DNA of 64,000 bases, taken from Deuterostichococcus epilithicus. Taxonomy: Eukaryota; Chlorophyta; Trebouxiophyceae; Prasiolales; Stichococcaceae. Positions 12,399-23,456 of the stretch are shown one piece after another (the first letter of the stretch is position 1; every line of letters starts with the position of its first letter). The notes beneath the pieces were generated by a model. It saw only the letters and a program-made list of their open reading frames with translations. It had not been told where the DNA came from and searched no databases. The stretch lies in NCBI GenBank assembly GCA_033439295.1, contig JAVTLE010000014.1:4154001-4218000 (forward strand). Direction: 5' to 3'. The position numbers and the translations under genes are program-made.

Positions 12399-15150
12399 AT
12401 GGCGAGCAGAGGCTGCGTTGCAGCCCTCGTCGCCGTCACCCTCCTCGGCGCATTCGCTCTGGTGCGCGCCCTTCAGTAGCGCAGCCCCGAGGTCTGCGTT
12501 TCGATAGCTCATGCCTGCAGGTTGAGCGTAATGCGGCATCGCGAGGCCGAGCCGGCGCGCGCGGCAGCTCAAGGTTCGACGTGCTAGATAGCAGATCGGC
12601 CGACGATAGTAGGATGGGCAAGGCATTAGGAAAACTCGAGGTCCACAGCTTTGACTGAAACTGGTGATCTTCGCGTACTCTACTCGCACGGCAAACCGCG
12701 GCTGTTTTAGTTGTAACGCGAAATTCATCGTGAAAGATCTGTTACCTGATGTTGAGCCTAGGAGTGTAGCATCGTTACACCTGAATTCCGTCACCGATTT
12801 TCAGACTGCACGAGTCGCCCCCTTGCAAGCGAGGTCTACGCGGCCTAATAACCGATGCGGAAACTCTTACTTGATCGACGACGACGCATCGCAGGTGTCA
12901 GCCAACGAGGAGCAGCAGAGCAAGCATGCGCTCGCCGCGACTGCCGAGGGTGCGTGAAGGCTGGATTTTTCTCACAGCTCTAGCATGTGATGCGGCGGCG
13001 TGAAACGGTAGTGGTTTGCTGGGGACCTCTTGGGCTTTGAAGCTGGTACGACTGTGGCTGGCAGTACCGGCGAACCTTGACTACGGGGACCTACCTCAGC
13101 AGCTGCAGTGAAAGAACGTCGTTTTACCTATGGATGCATTTCAATTGCATGACATTGGATCGCGCCGTGCCGTGCCGTGCCTGCTTGCATCCGCTGCCAT
13201 AAACCTGCGCCACGCATCAACCGGTCAACTGGTCACTTTTTGCTCGACGGGCAGCACCGCACTGGGATGGTTTTGTTGCGCTTCGGACCTGCAATAACTC
13301 GGCATTTGCACTTCACAGATCGTTCGTAGCCGTGCAACAGCATCATGTCGTTCGAATTGCCAGCCAGCTCCTCTCCATCAGTGTTACACCGTCCTCGTAT
13401 TCCCCTTTGCAGTCTTCAGCGCGCTGGCGATCGGCGAGGGCGCGGCTTCGGGGACGGACGCCGGCCCCAATAAGGTGATGGGGTTGAGGCGTCGCCACTG
13501 CATCGGCTCCTGCTGCCCCTGCCATGCGCTCCCTGCGCAGCCGCACACACCTGCTCATGCACGACCTTACGAGTCATGGAGGTCCGCTGTCGGAATTCCA
13601 GTCGAGTAATTGTGACGATTGGTTTGCATGCAGCCTCTCCAACTGCGACGCCTACTCTGCTGTGCAGGTGCTTGCCGCAAACCGCAAGCTGCTGCAGCGC
13701 CGCAACCGTCCGACCAAGAACCGGCCCACCAAGAACCGGCCGACCAAGAACCGGCCCACCAAGAACCGGCCGACCAAGCCCCGGCATGCAAAGAAACCAA
13801 CCCGCTCGTCACGCGCGCGCGCCCGCATTTCCACTAACCCCAACGTCGACGACGATGGCGATGGCGTCAAGGACGGTGCGCACACAGTGCATCCACCAGC
13901 TGCGCACGGAGTGTCTGTGAGGTGGCGGCTGCGGCATTCTCCGCGTGCTAACAAGCGCCGTGGGTGCTGTTGGCTGGTATGTGCGAGCGCCGCTGCACGA
14001 CAAGGACCCGTTTTCGCCGCCTTGACGCATGCCGTTTCCCGCATCCTCTTACAGTGAAGGAAGCAGACAAGGACAAGGACGGCAAGGCCGACGACGAGGA
14101 GGTGTCGCTCCCGCCCAGTCGAGCGTGAACGCATCGTCATGTCGTGTCAAGTCATTTGCGCCAACTGCTGTGCACGCCCTGTGGCGTGGCGGCGTGGCGG
14201 CTGCCTGCCGTCGCCGGTTGCTATGCTGTGCCTGCCAGACCTGGGTCTCACACGACTGGTGTATTTGCTCAGGACGACGACAACGACGGCATCGAGGACG
14301 TGAAGGTGCGTGGCGACGACAGACGCGCGTGCCGACAATACTGACTCGAAGTGTGATGTGCAACACTGAATGATATCGTGTTGCAGGACACTGATGACGA
14401 CAACGACGGCATCAAGGACGACGAGGACAAGGCATCTGCTCTGGCCGTCGTTATGCATTGCAGACAGCCCACGGCTCGTGCCAACTTGTTGTGTGTGGCG
14501 TCCTGATGCTTTCACGTGTCACGGCGTCCTCTCGTTGACCTGTGACGCCTGCCTGCTGTACAGGACGATGACAACGATGGCATCAAGGTGCACAGTCGCA
14601 GCCGCCACCACCGTGCAATCTACCGCTGCCATGTGCTGTGATGCCCCCTTGGCTGCTAGGGCTGGTTTTCAGATGCCGCTGCGCATGCCGCTGCCTCATT
14701 ATGAGAGAAGTACTATATATGCCCACCGTGGTGCAGGACGTCAATGACCGCGATGACCAGTTGGACAAAGATGACGACTTCGACAGGCACCATGAAGACG
14801 AGGTATGCCCGGCCCGTAATGCATCTAGCTCAGCACCCCGGGCTGCGGCCTGGAGGCTGTTGATAAGTCATTTGCGGCCCCACCACGAGATGCACCGATG
14901 CACAATGTCACACCAGGATAAGCGAAGTCCGCAGCAACTGCATGCGGTGTGCGCCCCAGATATACTGCTGGCACAATCAGAAACGCACACCCTGATGTGG
15001 CATACCAGCTCATCCTATGGCGCGCCATGCGGTGTGCTGAAGCCTTGGGCAGCGCAAGAGCGCAAGTGACGCAAACCGACACATCACTGGCAGTCTTCAC
15101 GACTGCAGAATGAGGGCGAGCATGAAGTCGAGGATGAGAAGGACGGTTAG
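12399..15150 (+). CDS. Secreted acidic protein with thrombospondin type 3-like calcium-binding repeats
   Basis: Ten short exons: 12399-12461, 12895-12949, 13413-13474, 13668-13875, 14055-14101, 14273-14305, 14387-14431 (or to 14446), 14564-14587, 14737-14802, 15109-15150, about 214 aa. The ATG at 12399 opens a classic signal peptide (MASRGCVAALVAVTLLGAFA), with a likely cut after FALVSA. A Ser/Thr/Asn linker leads to a basic five-fold NRPTK repeat, then a run of DxDxDG-type loops: DDDGDGVKDG, DKDKDGKADD, DDDNDGIEDV, DTDDDNDGIKDDEDK, DDDNDGIK, DVNDRDDQLDKDDD. These match the calcium-binding loops of thrombospondin type 3 repeats and related bacterial cell-surface repeats. The tail is acidic and ends EVEDEKDG. 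Nearly every loop sits on its own exon with phase 0 borders, as if made by exon duplication. Inferred role: extracellular Ca2+ binding, perhaps in the wall. No enzyme domain. Exon 7 ends either at a GC donor (AAG|GCATCT) or at a weak GT five codons later. Confidence 0.8.
13704..13778 (+). repeat. Five tandem 15-bp units encoding NRPTK
   Basis: Five head-to-tail 15-bp units encode (NRPTK)x5 in exon 4 of the secreted calcium-binding protein. Units 2-5 alternate two third-position spellings (cggccc / cggccg), so the higher-order unit is 30 bp. This implies recent expansion by slippage or unequal exchange. Confidence 0.95.
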
Positions 15151-16284
15151 GTGCGGTGTGTACCAGCAAGTGTGCTGCCTGTCAACGCGCCGTCAACGAG
15201 GGCAACCACGATGAGAGCAATGGGCAGGCCTGAAGCCGCTGCTGTCGCACGACCCTTCGGAAACGATCCTGCAGAAGAGCCGCGGCACTGCAGAAATCGT
15301 GGAAAATCTTGAAGTCTCAATCATGGCGTTCCCAAGCGGCGCCAGCAATATGCGCTCTCTTCTTGGTACAACTGCATTGTGTCCGCAGTCGTGGTGCCGC
15401 AGAGCGATGAAATTTTGTGCATGCTTTGTGTGTTTCTCGGGTTGAGTGCCTCCAACCAACGGCCGCGTTCATCTCAGCTTTCGTAGCATCAAAGCGTGTA
15501 GTCTGGTGCAGTGGCTTCAACCTCAGGCTTCTGGCCTGCTACTCTGTGTGCCGGCGCTTTCACATGTTCGTATTTGCACGCAGCATTTATGAGTTTACGT
15601 TGATGCTGGCGAGGCTTTGAGCGGATCGGAACGAAGTTGTGGTGAGGCATCAAACATATAGAGTGAATACTGTCAGCACTACTGCGCTACCTGTGTCTCG
15701 ACATAGGCCTCTTGTCCTCTTGCACATACGGACACTGATGTTGAAATTTTGCCCTCTCGTTTTGGTTGTGCAATACCTAGTGATCGGTGTAGAATTCGGC
15801 CACGGCAATCGCCTTCGCACGCCTCGTAATCCGAACCGACCCGTGTAGGCAGATTGCGCATCCACACATCCACCCAACATCAAAGGAGCGCCAGCGCTGC
15901 CGCTTTGGTCACCTGCCGTCATTGCTGTACAAGCTGGCAGGTGCGCAGGTCCTCGCCTCATCTTCCGCATTGCGGGCCAGTTCGACAGGATCCAAGTGGC
16001 TGCCCCAGCGCCCAAGCCTGTACACGCTCGTCACGTGTTGTGCGGCTCGGTAGTAAGGCGCCGGCCGCCGCCCTGCACATGCCCGCGTTTCCATCGACCA
16101 CAGAAGGAATTTGGTACGTTCCGCCCAGCACGGGCGCTGTGCTGCGGTCAGCCAAGGGGAGGTCCGGCAGCTCCAGCACGCCCCGACGCCTTCGTTCAGG
16201 CGGAACCCGCATCGACCCGCCAGCAGGGCCGCTGTCGCCCCTCCCGCAAGTTGGCCCAGCCCAGCAGCCTGCCCAGGAGGCAAC
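15151..16284. other. Intergenic region between convergent genes
   Basis: Holds the 3' UTRs of the secreted calcium-binding protein (plus) and COG2 (minus). Open frames here are unsupported by splice-site logic or similarity. Nothing else is seen. Confidence 0.5.
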
Positions 16285-19200
16285 TCAGCCCAGGAGCAGC
16301 GCGGCGTCCACTTCCGCTTGCCCTGCCGGCGCAACCGCTGCCCACAGCTCCCGGTACGCCGGCAGCTCCGAGGGGTCGATGTCGAACCGGAAGACCTGCC
16401 GCCCAAACTCCTGCGCGGCAGCCGGTGGTGCTCAAAGAGGGTGGGAAGAGTCGGAGCCAGACAGGCACCAGCGGCCATTCAGAGCCTTTCAGATGGAGGA
16501 GTGCAGGCCGCACCAGCAGCAGCATTCTGCGTGATGCTGGCTGTGGAGCGGGCCACATGCAAGCGCGGGAAACTGCAACAGCCAGTCCTATCGGCGCTCA
16601 GCAATGTGCGTTACGGGAGTCTAATGCAGCTGTCCCCAAACAAGTCGCGGGCACGACGGGACTTACAAACAAGGTCGACGCAACAGATTCCACCCGCAAC
16701 ATGCCATGGTTGCACAGGCGTTTCGAGTCGCAGGATGCAAAGCGCGCCACCTGCACGTCGAGGAACAGCTGCGTTATCATCTTGTCGGTGTCGCTGGCGC
16801 CGCCGCCCGCCTCGGGCGTCGCCGCCTCGCCCGCCGCTCGGTTCTTCTTCAGCCGCTTGAGCGACGACTCAGTCCGGCGCACCGTTTCCAGCAGGTCCCC
16901 CGCCACCGACTGCGAAAAAGTTTATAAGGAACCTTCACGTTGTCTTGATAGGGTTCTGGAGGGTTTGCCGAAGGTTTGAACAACGACTCAATCTTGCGCA
17001 CTGTTTCAAGCAGGTCTCCAGCCGCCGACTGCATTTGCAGACTGGGTTTGAAAGAGTTGACAGGGACAGCAGTAAGGCGGCCTTGATACGGCATCAGATG
17101 GGGAGGCGCTGCCAAATGAGCACGGCCATCGGCGGCAGCAGTTGAACAGCAGTGTACCGCCAGTTGCATGTCCCGAGCTGGCGCAGGCCCGCCGGCAGCA
17201 GCAGTCCGGCAGCGATGCGCTGCCAGTGGCATGCGTCGAGCTGGCCATCGCGCGCCACAGGGGGTGCGGGTGGCAAAGGGGGCAGACCTGGAAGCGGCGG
17301 CAGACGGCGACGATGCAGCCCTGGCTGATGCTGCCGCGCGCCTCCTCGCCCAAGCCCTTCGCGCTCTCATGGTCCAGGAACGTGCTGCAGGAATGGACGC
17401 AAAGGGCCTGTGAGGCTGCGCCCTCGAGAAGGAAAGCGCGGGGCGCTGGGCTTGCGCCGCAGCGGGCGCGCTCGAGCGCGCGGCACAGCCCGCCGGCGCT
17501 GCTCGAGTTTCGGGGCAATGACTGCACTGCACAGCTGCCCATCTACGGTGCATGCATCGTGCTGTGAACTGCACGGCAGCCGCCAGGAGCAGCCACAGCG
17601 CCCAGAGCCGCGCCTGAGGGGCGCGACCACGCCGGGGACGTAATGCGACGGCCGCGTCGGCGCCGGCCGCGCCACCATGCGGTAGGTCGTGCTGATGCCG
17701 CGCACGTGCTTGAGTCCCGCGGTGCAGCGCTCGGCCAGGGCCTCCACGATGGCGTCGCCGAGGGCGCCCGCGTGGGCGGCCACGCCGGCGGCCGCCTGTC
17801 CCCAGGCGCCGGCCGCTGCCCGCCGCGCCTGGGCAATTATAATCAATCATAATTGTTTTTGAATTTGGACATGGGATCTGGCTGAGGAGCGCATGAGAAG
17901 AGGCACGAAGCTGGGACCACTCTAGTGGAGGCGGCCGGGACTTGTGTGGTGGAACGGCAGTTTTCGCAGGTCGACTCGGCAGCTGGAATGGGCTGCCTGC
18001 CTGCCGCGACAGCGTCCGCATCTTACCCGGTCGGCTGTCCGGCTGAAGCCGCCTGAGTCAGTGGCTGGCCGCCAGCCTGGCAGCATGCAGTGCTAGTTGC
18101 TGCAACACTCGAGCTGACACGAATGCTAGCTGGCCATGCTGGGGTGCAACTCCGGCGCATCCACTCTTCTCCGCACCTGCGGCGGCAGGAAGGCGAGTGC
18201 CGCCGCCAGGTCTGCTGCATATGTGCCGCCCAGCCAGGCGGCCAGCGAGTCCACGTCGCCGCGCACCAGAGCAAGCTGCTCGGCCGTTGCCTGCGCGCCC
18301 CAGCCGGAGCCCTGCCGGTCGACGACACAGTCAGCTGATGTAAAGGGGATCCCTGGCCAGGCACAGCATCGCAGCGCTGCGCATCGGCAGTGGGCGCTGC
18401 TGTCGCATACACCCCAGCATATGGCCCCCCCACTTCTTTAGGCCCCCCATCCATCTCACCCTCGTTCTCCTGTACACGCTTAACATTTGTGTCGAGTACT
18501 GTCAAACTCGACATTGCCAATACCTTGCAACATTACACAATGTACATTTGACAAGAAATCGAAGCCGCGCCCCCAGCCGTGGCCCTGCAGGTCTGCAAGC
18601 ATCGTCAGTGTCGAGGCCGAGCTCCTGGCAGGGCGGAGCGAGCAGTGCCGTCTACCAGCCGGATGCAGCGTCGTCGCCAGCCGCGGCAGCTGTACTGTTG
18701 CCGGCGCACCTACATGCCCAGCTACTGTTCCGGCTTGCCCTGCCGGCTCCCACTCGCTGAGCATCCTCAGAGCAAAAGCAGGGCGCAGGGCGGACAGCGC
18801 GAGGCAGGGCGCTGAAGGACGTGGGGAGGCGGCATCGCAAGAGAGCTTAATACTGGGGCGCACGGTGCGCCACCAGGCCGCCCTGACCCTACTCTCACCT
18901 CGTCTGCCGCCTCACTGGGCTGCCCCGCCCGTGCCGCGAGCCCCGCTGCCAGCCAGGCGGCGTACCGCGCCACCAGCTGCAGCGCAAGCCTCGCGAACTT
19001 GTCGGCCAGCGGCGCCAGGAAGACGTCTGGCGCGAGGCACCGCCGCAGGCCGGTCGCCAGCGCCGCGCTCGCCTGCAGCCGCACCGGCATGCCGTCCGCG
19101 GCAGGGGGCTGCTGTGCGGTGGCAGACTTCAGGCCGCCAGCCACAACCACAGAATCTAGTGCCGCCGCGATCTCCTGCACAGCAGCCGGCAACGGCCCAT

Positions 19201-22200
19201 GTCAATGGGGACCCAGAGGAGCGCTGGGAGCGCGCTGCGTGGCCTGCTTGGCAGTGCACTGCCGCTGCTGCGGCTCACCCTTTGCATGCCGGATGGCAGG
19301 CTGGCTGCTTTGGGGCCATGTCATGGGGCGCCAGCAGGTGCTGTACTGCTCATGGACAGGAGGCCGCACCCCAAGGAAGCCTACCCAGGCAAGTTCAAGG
19401 TATGCATCCGCCTGCACTCAGGCCTGCACCTGGAAGCGGAGGGAGAAGTAGACAGACAGGTTCCAGCGCCGCAGGAATGCCACGACGGCGGGCGCCGTGC
19501 GAAAGTCGTCCAGCTGCCGCCGCGTGCGCAGGTGCTCCGCCTCCAGGCCCTCCAGGAAGGCCACCGCGGCGGCGTAGTTGGCCAGGAAGGCGCCCGGCAC
19601 GCCCGGCGAGAAGGCGCCTGCATGCTTGCGGTGTGTGTTTCTGAGGTGCCATGTATGTAGAGGCGCCGGGGGGAGGGAAGGAGGGGGGGCGAGCATACGC
19701 ACTAGTAACCTGCAGAGGCAATTCATGGCAGGCAAGCGTCAGGAGTGCGGCATGGACTAGGTACCATGCACCCAGGTGGCAAGCAGCACCAACACCGCCT
19801 CTTTTCAATTCTGAATTCTTGCTCAATATGCCGCTGCGCTGCAGCGGCAAGCGGTACCTGGCAGCTGCCGGCCAACGGCGGCGTCCACCTCCGGCACCAG
19901 GGCGCCGCCCAGGAAGTCGAAGCCATGCAGCCCCGACGCCGGCGCCAGCACCGCCGCCAGCAGCTCCCCCATCTGCTGTCGCACCCCGGCTGCCACCGCC
20001 TGCAGCACCTGCGCGTGCATGGAGGGGGTGCTGGGCATGGGTGCCGGCAGCGTGGGGCCAGAGCCCTGCGGTCAGCGTGCAGACGGCAGCTCCCGACGTC
20101 ACAGGCCGGCGTTGGCGGCATGGCCACCACCACGGAGGTCGGGTCCATGCGAGCATGGTGTTCCAGGAAGCATGCCCTAGACCCTGAATGCTAAACCCAC
20201 ACGAAAGCGAGCTCACTTTGGGCAGCGCATCCGCGCCGGCGCGGGGGCCTCCAGCGGCGGCGCCCGCCAGCGCCTCCACCACGAGCGGCGCCACAACCGC
20301 CCGCCGGACCACGGCCGCCGCGGCCGCCGTGCCTCCGACGGCCGAGTAGGCGTGCAGCGCGTGGCCGACAGCTGAGGCGGAGCGCGCCTCCAGCGCCGCA
20401 GACAGCCCCTCCCCCAACCGCACCTGCGGGATCAGACACGGCGGGATGTGATGATGATCTGCGTGCCGACACGACGTACAGCTGGGGAGTTGACTGACCA
20501 TGCACTGGATCGGTGGCTGCCTGCAGGTTGCGAAAGTTGCCGTATTGTGCTGCCTGTGCGGGATGTCACCACCTGACGCGGCAGTGCAGCTGTCTCAGCA
20601 GGTTGCGATGGACAAGCTGTCGCATGAAGGAACTAACCTCCAGCGCCGCAGTGGCAGCGTCCATTCGCGGTTGCAGCATGGCCACGAAGGGCAGCCCTGC
20701 GCCGCGCGCCGCATAAAACTGCAGCCGGCTGACCTGCGGCCAGCAAGGCCGATCCGGGTCGGACCTCCTCCGAGCAACGTACACACACACACACACACCC
20801 AGAAGAGGAGCCACAACAGCCGTCTGCGCCCCTCCTCCGCACTCACGAGCCAATGCACGGCCACAAAGGGCGCAGCACCAGGCTTCACGAACAGGTGTCC
20901 TGCGCCAAGCCCTCAAGGAGTGGGCACCTCGCTGGCAACGCGCTCGTACAAGCGCACGCGAGCGTCCAGATCGGTGCTGCCGCTGCCGGCTCCGGAAACA
21001 TCGCCGCCGGACGGCGCCGCCGCCTCCACCTCGTCAAGCAGCTTCTCCACCTGGGAGAGGCTTGAGGTCTGAGAAAGACGTGGGATGAGATGATTGTCCG
21101 GTATGTCCTGTTTAAGGAAACACCACCAGCACCAGCACCAGCACCAGCACCAGCACCAGCACCAGCACCAGCACCGGCACTTCAGGTGCCGCCATGTGGT
21201 CAGGGAACAGCCCGCCCATTTCCAGTGCCTCAATTTTGAGAACTCTCTCAGTCGACTCCAGCCAGCAGCGTGCACGGCGGATAGCACACGCTGCATCCCA
21301 GCACATGCTTCACCAGCTGCCGCTAGTGTGTGCGGCAGCAGCGCATCATCTAGCGGGGCCCGTTCGTCGACGCAACATCTTCAGGCATCTCGTGTGGCGA
21401 ACGCCCACTTTGGACATGACGTGCGCTGTGTCCTGCATGAGGTCCAGCGTGGCGCGCGCCGCGGCCACCTCCGCCCGCCGCTGCAGCCCGCTTTGCAGCG
21501 CCTCCAGCTCCGTAGCGACCGCGCCAGCGACCGCCGCCAGCCGCTCCTGCGGGACATTCAGCGCTCCCATCGGCAGATGAGCTGGATGCCAACATTGGTC
21601 GCTCGGGAACGGCCGACCAAGCGGGGGAAGAATGCGCAGCTGCGCCGCAGTCGGACGAGCTCACACTGCCGTGGATCATGTGGGCCGCTGGACTGTATGC
21701 CGCGATGCCAGGGCCTCGCCTCGCAGCTGCACGGCGCCGGCCGGAACCAGGCAACTGCTGCGAGGGTGGCCCTTTGGAGAATGCCCACCTTGAGGTCGCT
21801 GAGCGGCTTCTGCATGCGCGCGACGGCGCCGTCCACATTGACCAGCTGTGTGCTAAGGCTCACAAAGTCTGCGTAGTCCTCGTTGATGACCTCCACCAGC
21901 TGCAGCGCAATCAGCAACAATGAGAGTGTCAGCCCTACATGAATGGTCCAGCTTGCTGGCATAAAACAATTCAAGTCGTAGGCTTGTTCGCATGCAAGCA
22001 TCTCTTTCAAACAGGTGACTGATCTATGGTATCACCCTGTGCTTCAGGGTGGTCAGATGGTTGTCGAGCTCGCTGCTGAGGGTCTCCAGCGGCACCTGTG
22101 GCATCGTCGGGATTGCATCAAAGCACTTGTGATGACCAGTCACCTTGGACCCGACAGTCGACACAGGCCTTGCTCACAAATGAACATGGTCCGCCATTCT

Positions 22201-22530
22201 GCAAGGCTCACGTAGCGGCGCAAGTCTGCAATGAACGCGTCCGCGTCAAAGTCGGGCGCTAGGAAAGCTTCCGGACGGAACCAGTGCGGCTGCTCTCCCG
22301 CGCCATTTGCGCGCGGCGTCAGTACCTCCACCTGCGCCGCATCATGTGGCGTCCATTATCATCCTGTTGCGTCCTCCAGGCAGTACCACATGCTTGTGAT
22401 CGCTGCCGCTATGGCTGCTGTGCATGCTGTTCCTGACGTTTGCGATGATAGTGCGTCCAAACGTTTTCACCTGTGCTTCTGCGAGCGGCCCGACACGCGG
22501 CACCTCGCCGGCCGCTGCGACAGCGGCCAT
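16285..22530 (-). CDS. COG2: Conserved oligomeric Golgi complex subunit 2 (COG2)
   Basis: Lobe A subunit of the COG tether, which handles retrograde vesicle docking at the Golgi. Sixteen exons, 3' to 5' on plus coordinates: 16285-16410, 16751-16909, 17288-17384, 17614-17828, 18177-18311, 18899-19174, 19430-19617, 19858-20008, 20217-20423, 20638-20733, 20928-21050, 21409-21546, 21789-21899, 22036-22095, 22212-22331, 22471-22530. They sum to 753 aa, the usual plant COG2 length, with every phase consistent. Signatures: WFRPEAFLAPDFDADAF, VEVINEDYADFVSLSTQLV, EKLLDEVEA, QFYAARGAGLPFVAMLQPR, RRWNLSVYFSLRFQ, KHVRGISTTYRM, RRTESSLKRLKK, SDTDKMITQLFLDVQ and ELPAYRELWAAVAP. Intron 13 needs a GC donor (CTCAG|GCGCGG) to give VAPLSTFLDHES. 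The intron before exon 15 holds a decayed copy of that exon's start. Start chosen as the ATG at 22530, which opens the first phase-compatible exon. Confidence 0.93.
16968..17031 (-). repeat. Duplicated start of COG2 exon 15 (intronic pseudo-exon)
   Basis: A 60-nt stretch preceded by its own acceptor reads SAAGDLLETVRKIESLF, against SVAGDLLETVRRTESSL in the real exon 15 at 16850-16909. The copy lies just upstream in the same intron, in the same phase, but runs into sequence without the conserved DTDKM part, so it is probably not used productively. Confidence 0.85.
20780..20798. repeat. (AC)n microsatellite in a COG2 intron
   Basis: Nine to ten AC dinucleotides on the plus strand, inside COG2 intron 6. 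Confidence 0.95.
21121..21174. repeat. (CACCAG)n hexanucleotide repeat in a COG2 intron
   Basis: About nine nearly perfect copies of CACCAG/CAGCAC on the plus strand, in the intron between COG2 exons 5 and 6. It is not in any coding frame of the gene model. Confidence 0.95.
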
Positions 22531-23456
22531 GGTTCGCGCGAGCGTGGCTGGAGCTGGCCAGCCGGCAGCGCCCGCAGCTCAGGTGGCACCGACAGGCGAC
22601 TTGCCTTAGTGCCGACGCTTCACATGATTCACTCTAAGCGCAGCGGTCTCGACAACCCGCTCCCAGACTCAGTCACAGCCGGGAACCTGGCGCCCCGATG
22701 TGGACGCAAGCGCGTATTAGATGCCAGGCGCATCAGTGTACTGTCCTCGCTGGGGATTTGATGTTACGGAGCGATCGAGTTTCAAGCGACGTGATCTGGC
22801 AGAAACTCTGGTGATCCTGAAACACTTCAGCAGCCTGCGGGTGGTCCGATGCTCACTGCACAGCTAGACGAGCACCGAGATGTCTACTTGGTAAATACTT
22901 AATCGCAACATGGAGCCACTTTGCAACTTCACAACTTGTGCCCATAACGGGGAATGGCGCTTCTTCCCCGTGCAGCGAGAGTGACTTTCCCGCGCGGTTT
23001 GACGTAAGTTATCGCGGGAAAATCGTGCAACCTCGTAAGACGCACGTGCCGGTATCAAATTTGACGTGAAGCGGCTCCTGCATGCAGAATCGCACTTTCG
23101 ACACCATCAACAAGTACCATCTCCGCCAACTCGCCCTTTCATGCAGTGCTGCGGCCTCGGGTGCGGCACATCAATCCTCCCTGTGCCTGGAACCCTATGT
23201 CGGTGGTGAAGCGCTGTGGCGCCATCACCTTGATCGTGCATCCGCGCATAGTCTACGCTTCTGTAGATACATCTGAAATTTTGAGACTCCGCGCGGCCGT
23301 CCGAACGGGTCTTGCATGCGGGGCGCAGTCGTGCCAGATCACGAATGTGCTGTCGGGCCGATCTTCTTCTGGAGGCCCCGACTCCTCGATCTGCGCCTGT
23401 TAGCCATCTTGTCCGCATATTCTGCGATGCTTTAGCGGCAGCATGGCAGCGGCGAA
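22531..23456. other. Divergent intergenic region COG2 / FQR1
   Basis: Upstream region shared by COG2 (minus) and the quinone oxidoreductase (plus). It may contain a non-coding or short 5' exon of the latter. No gene recognised. Confidence 0.5.

Noticed and set aside
12234-12794. 186-codon minus-strand frame
   Set aside because: It overlaps the signal-peptide exon of the secreted calcium-binding gene on the other strand and shows no protein-like features.
16849-18021. 390-codon minus-strand frame
   Set aside because: It runs through COG2 exons and introns out of the COG2 frame for most of its length.
20822-20890. Coding-looking segment KPGAAPFVAVHWLV on the minus strand inside COG2
   Set aside because: No phase-compatible acceptor, and direct joining of exons 6 and 7 (ASE-VSRLQFYAARG) restores the conserved COG2 sequence.
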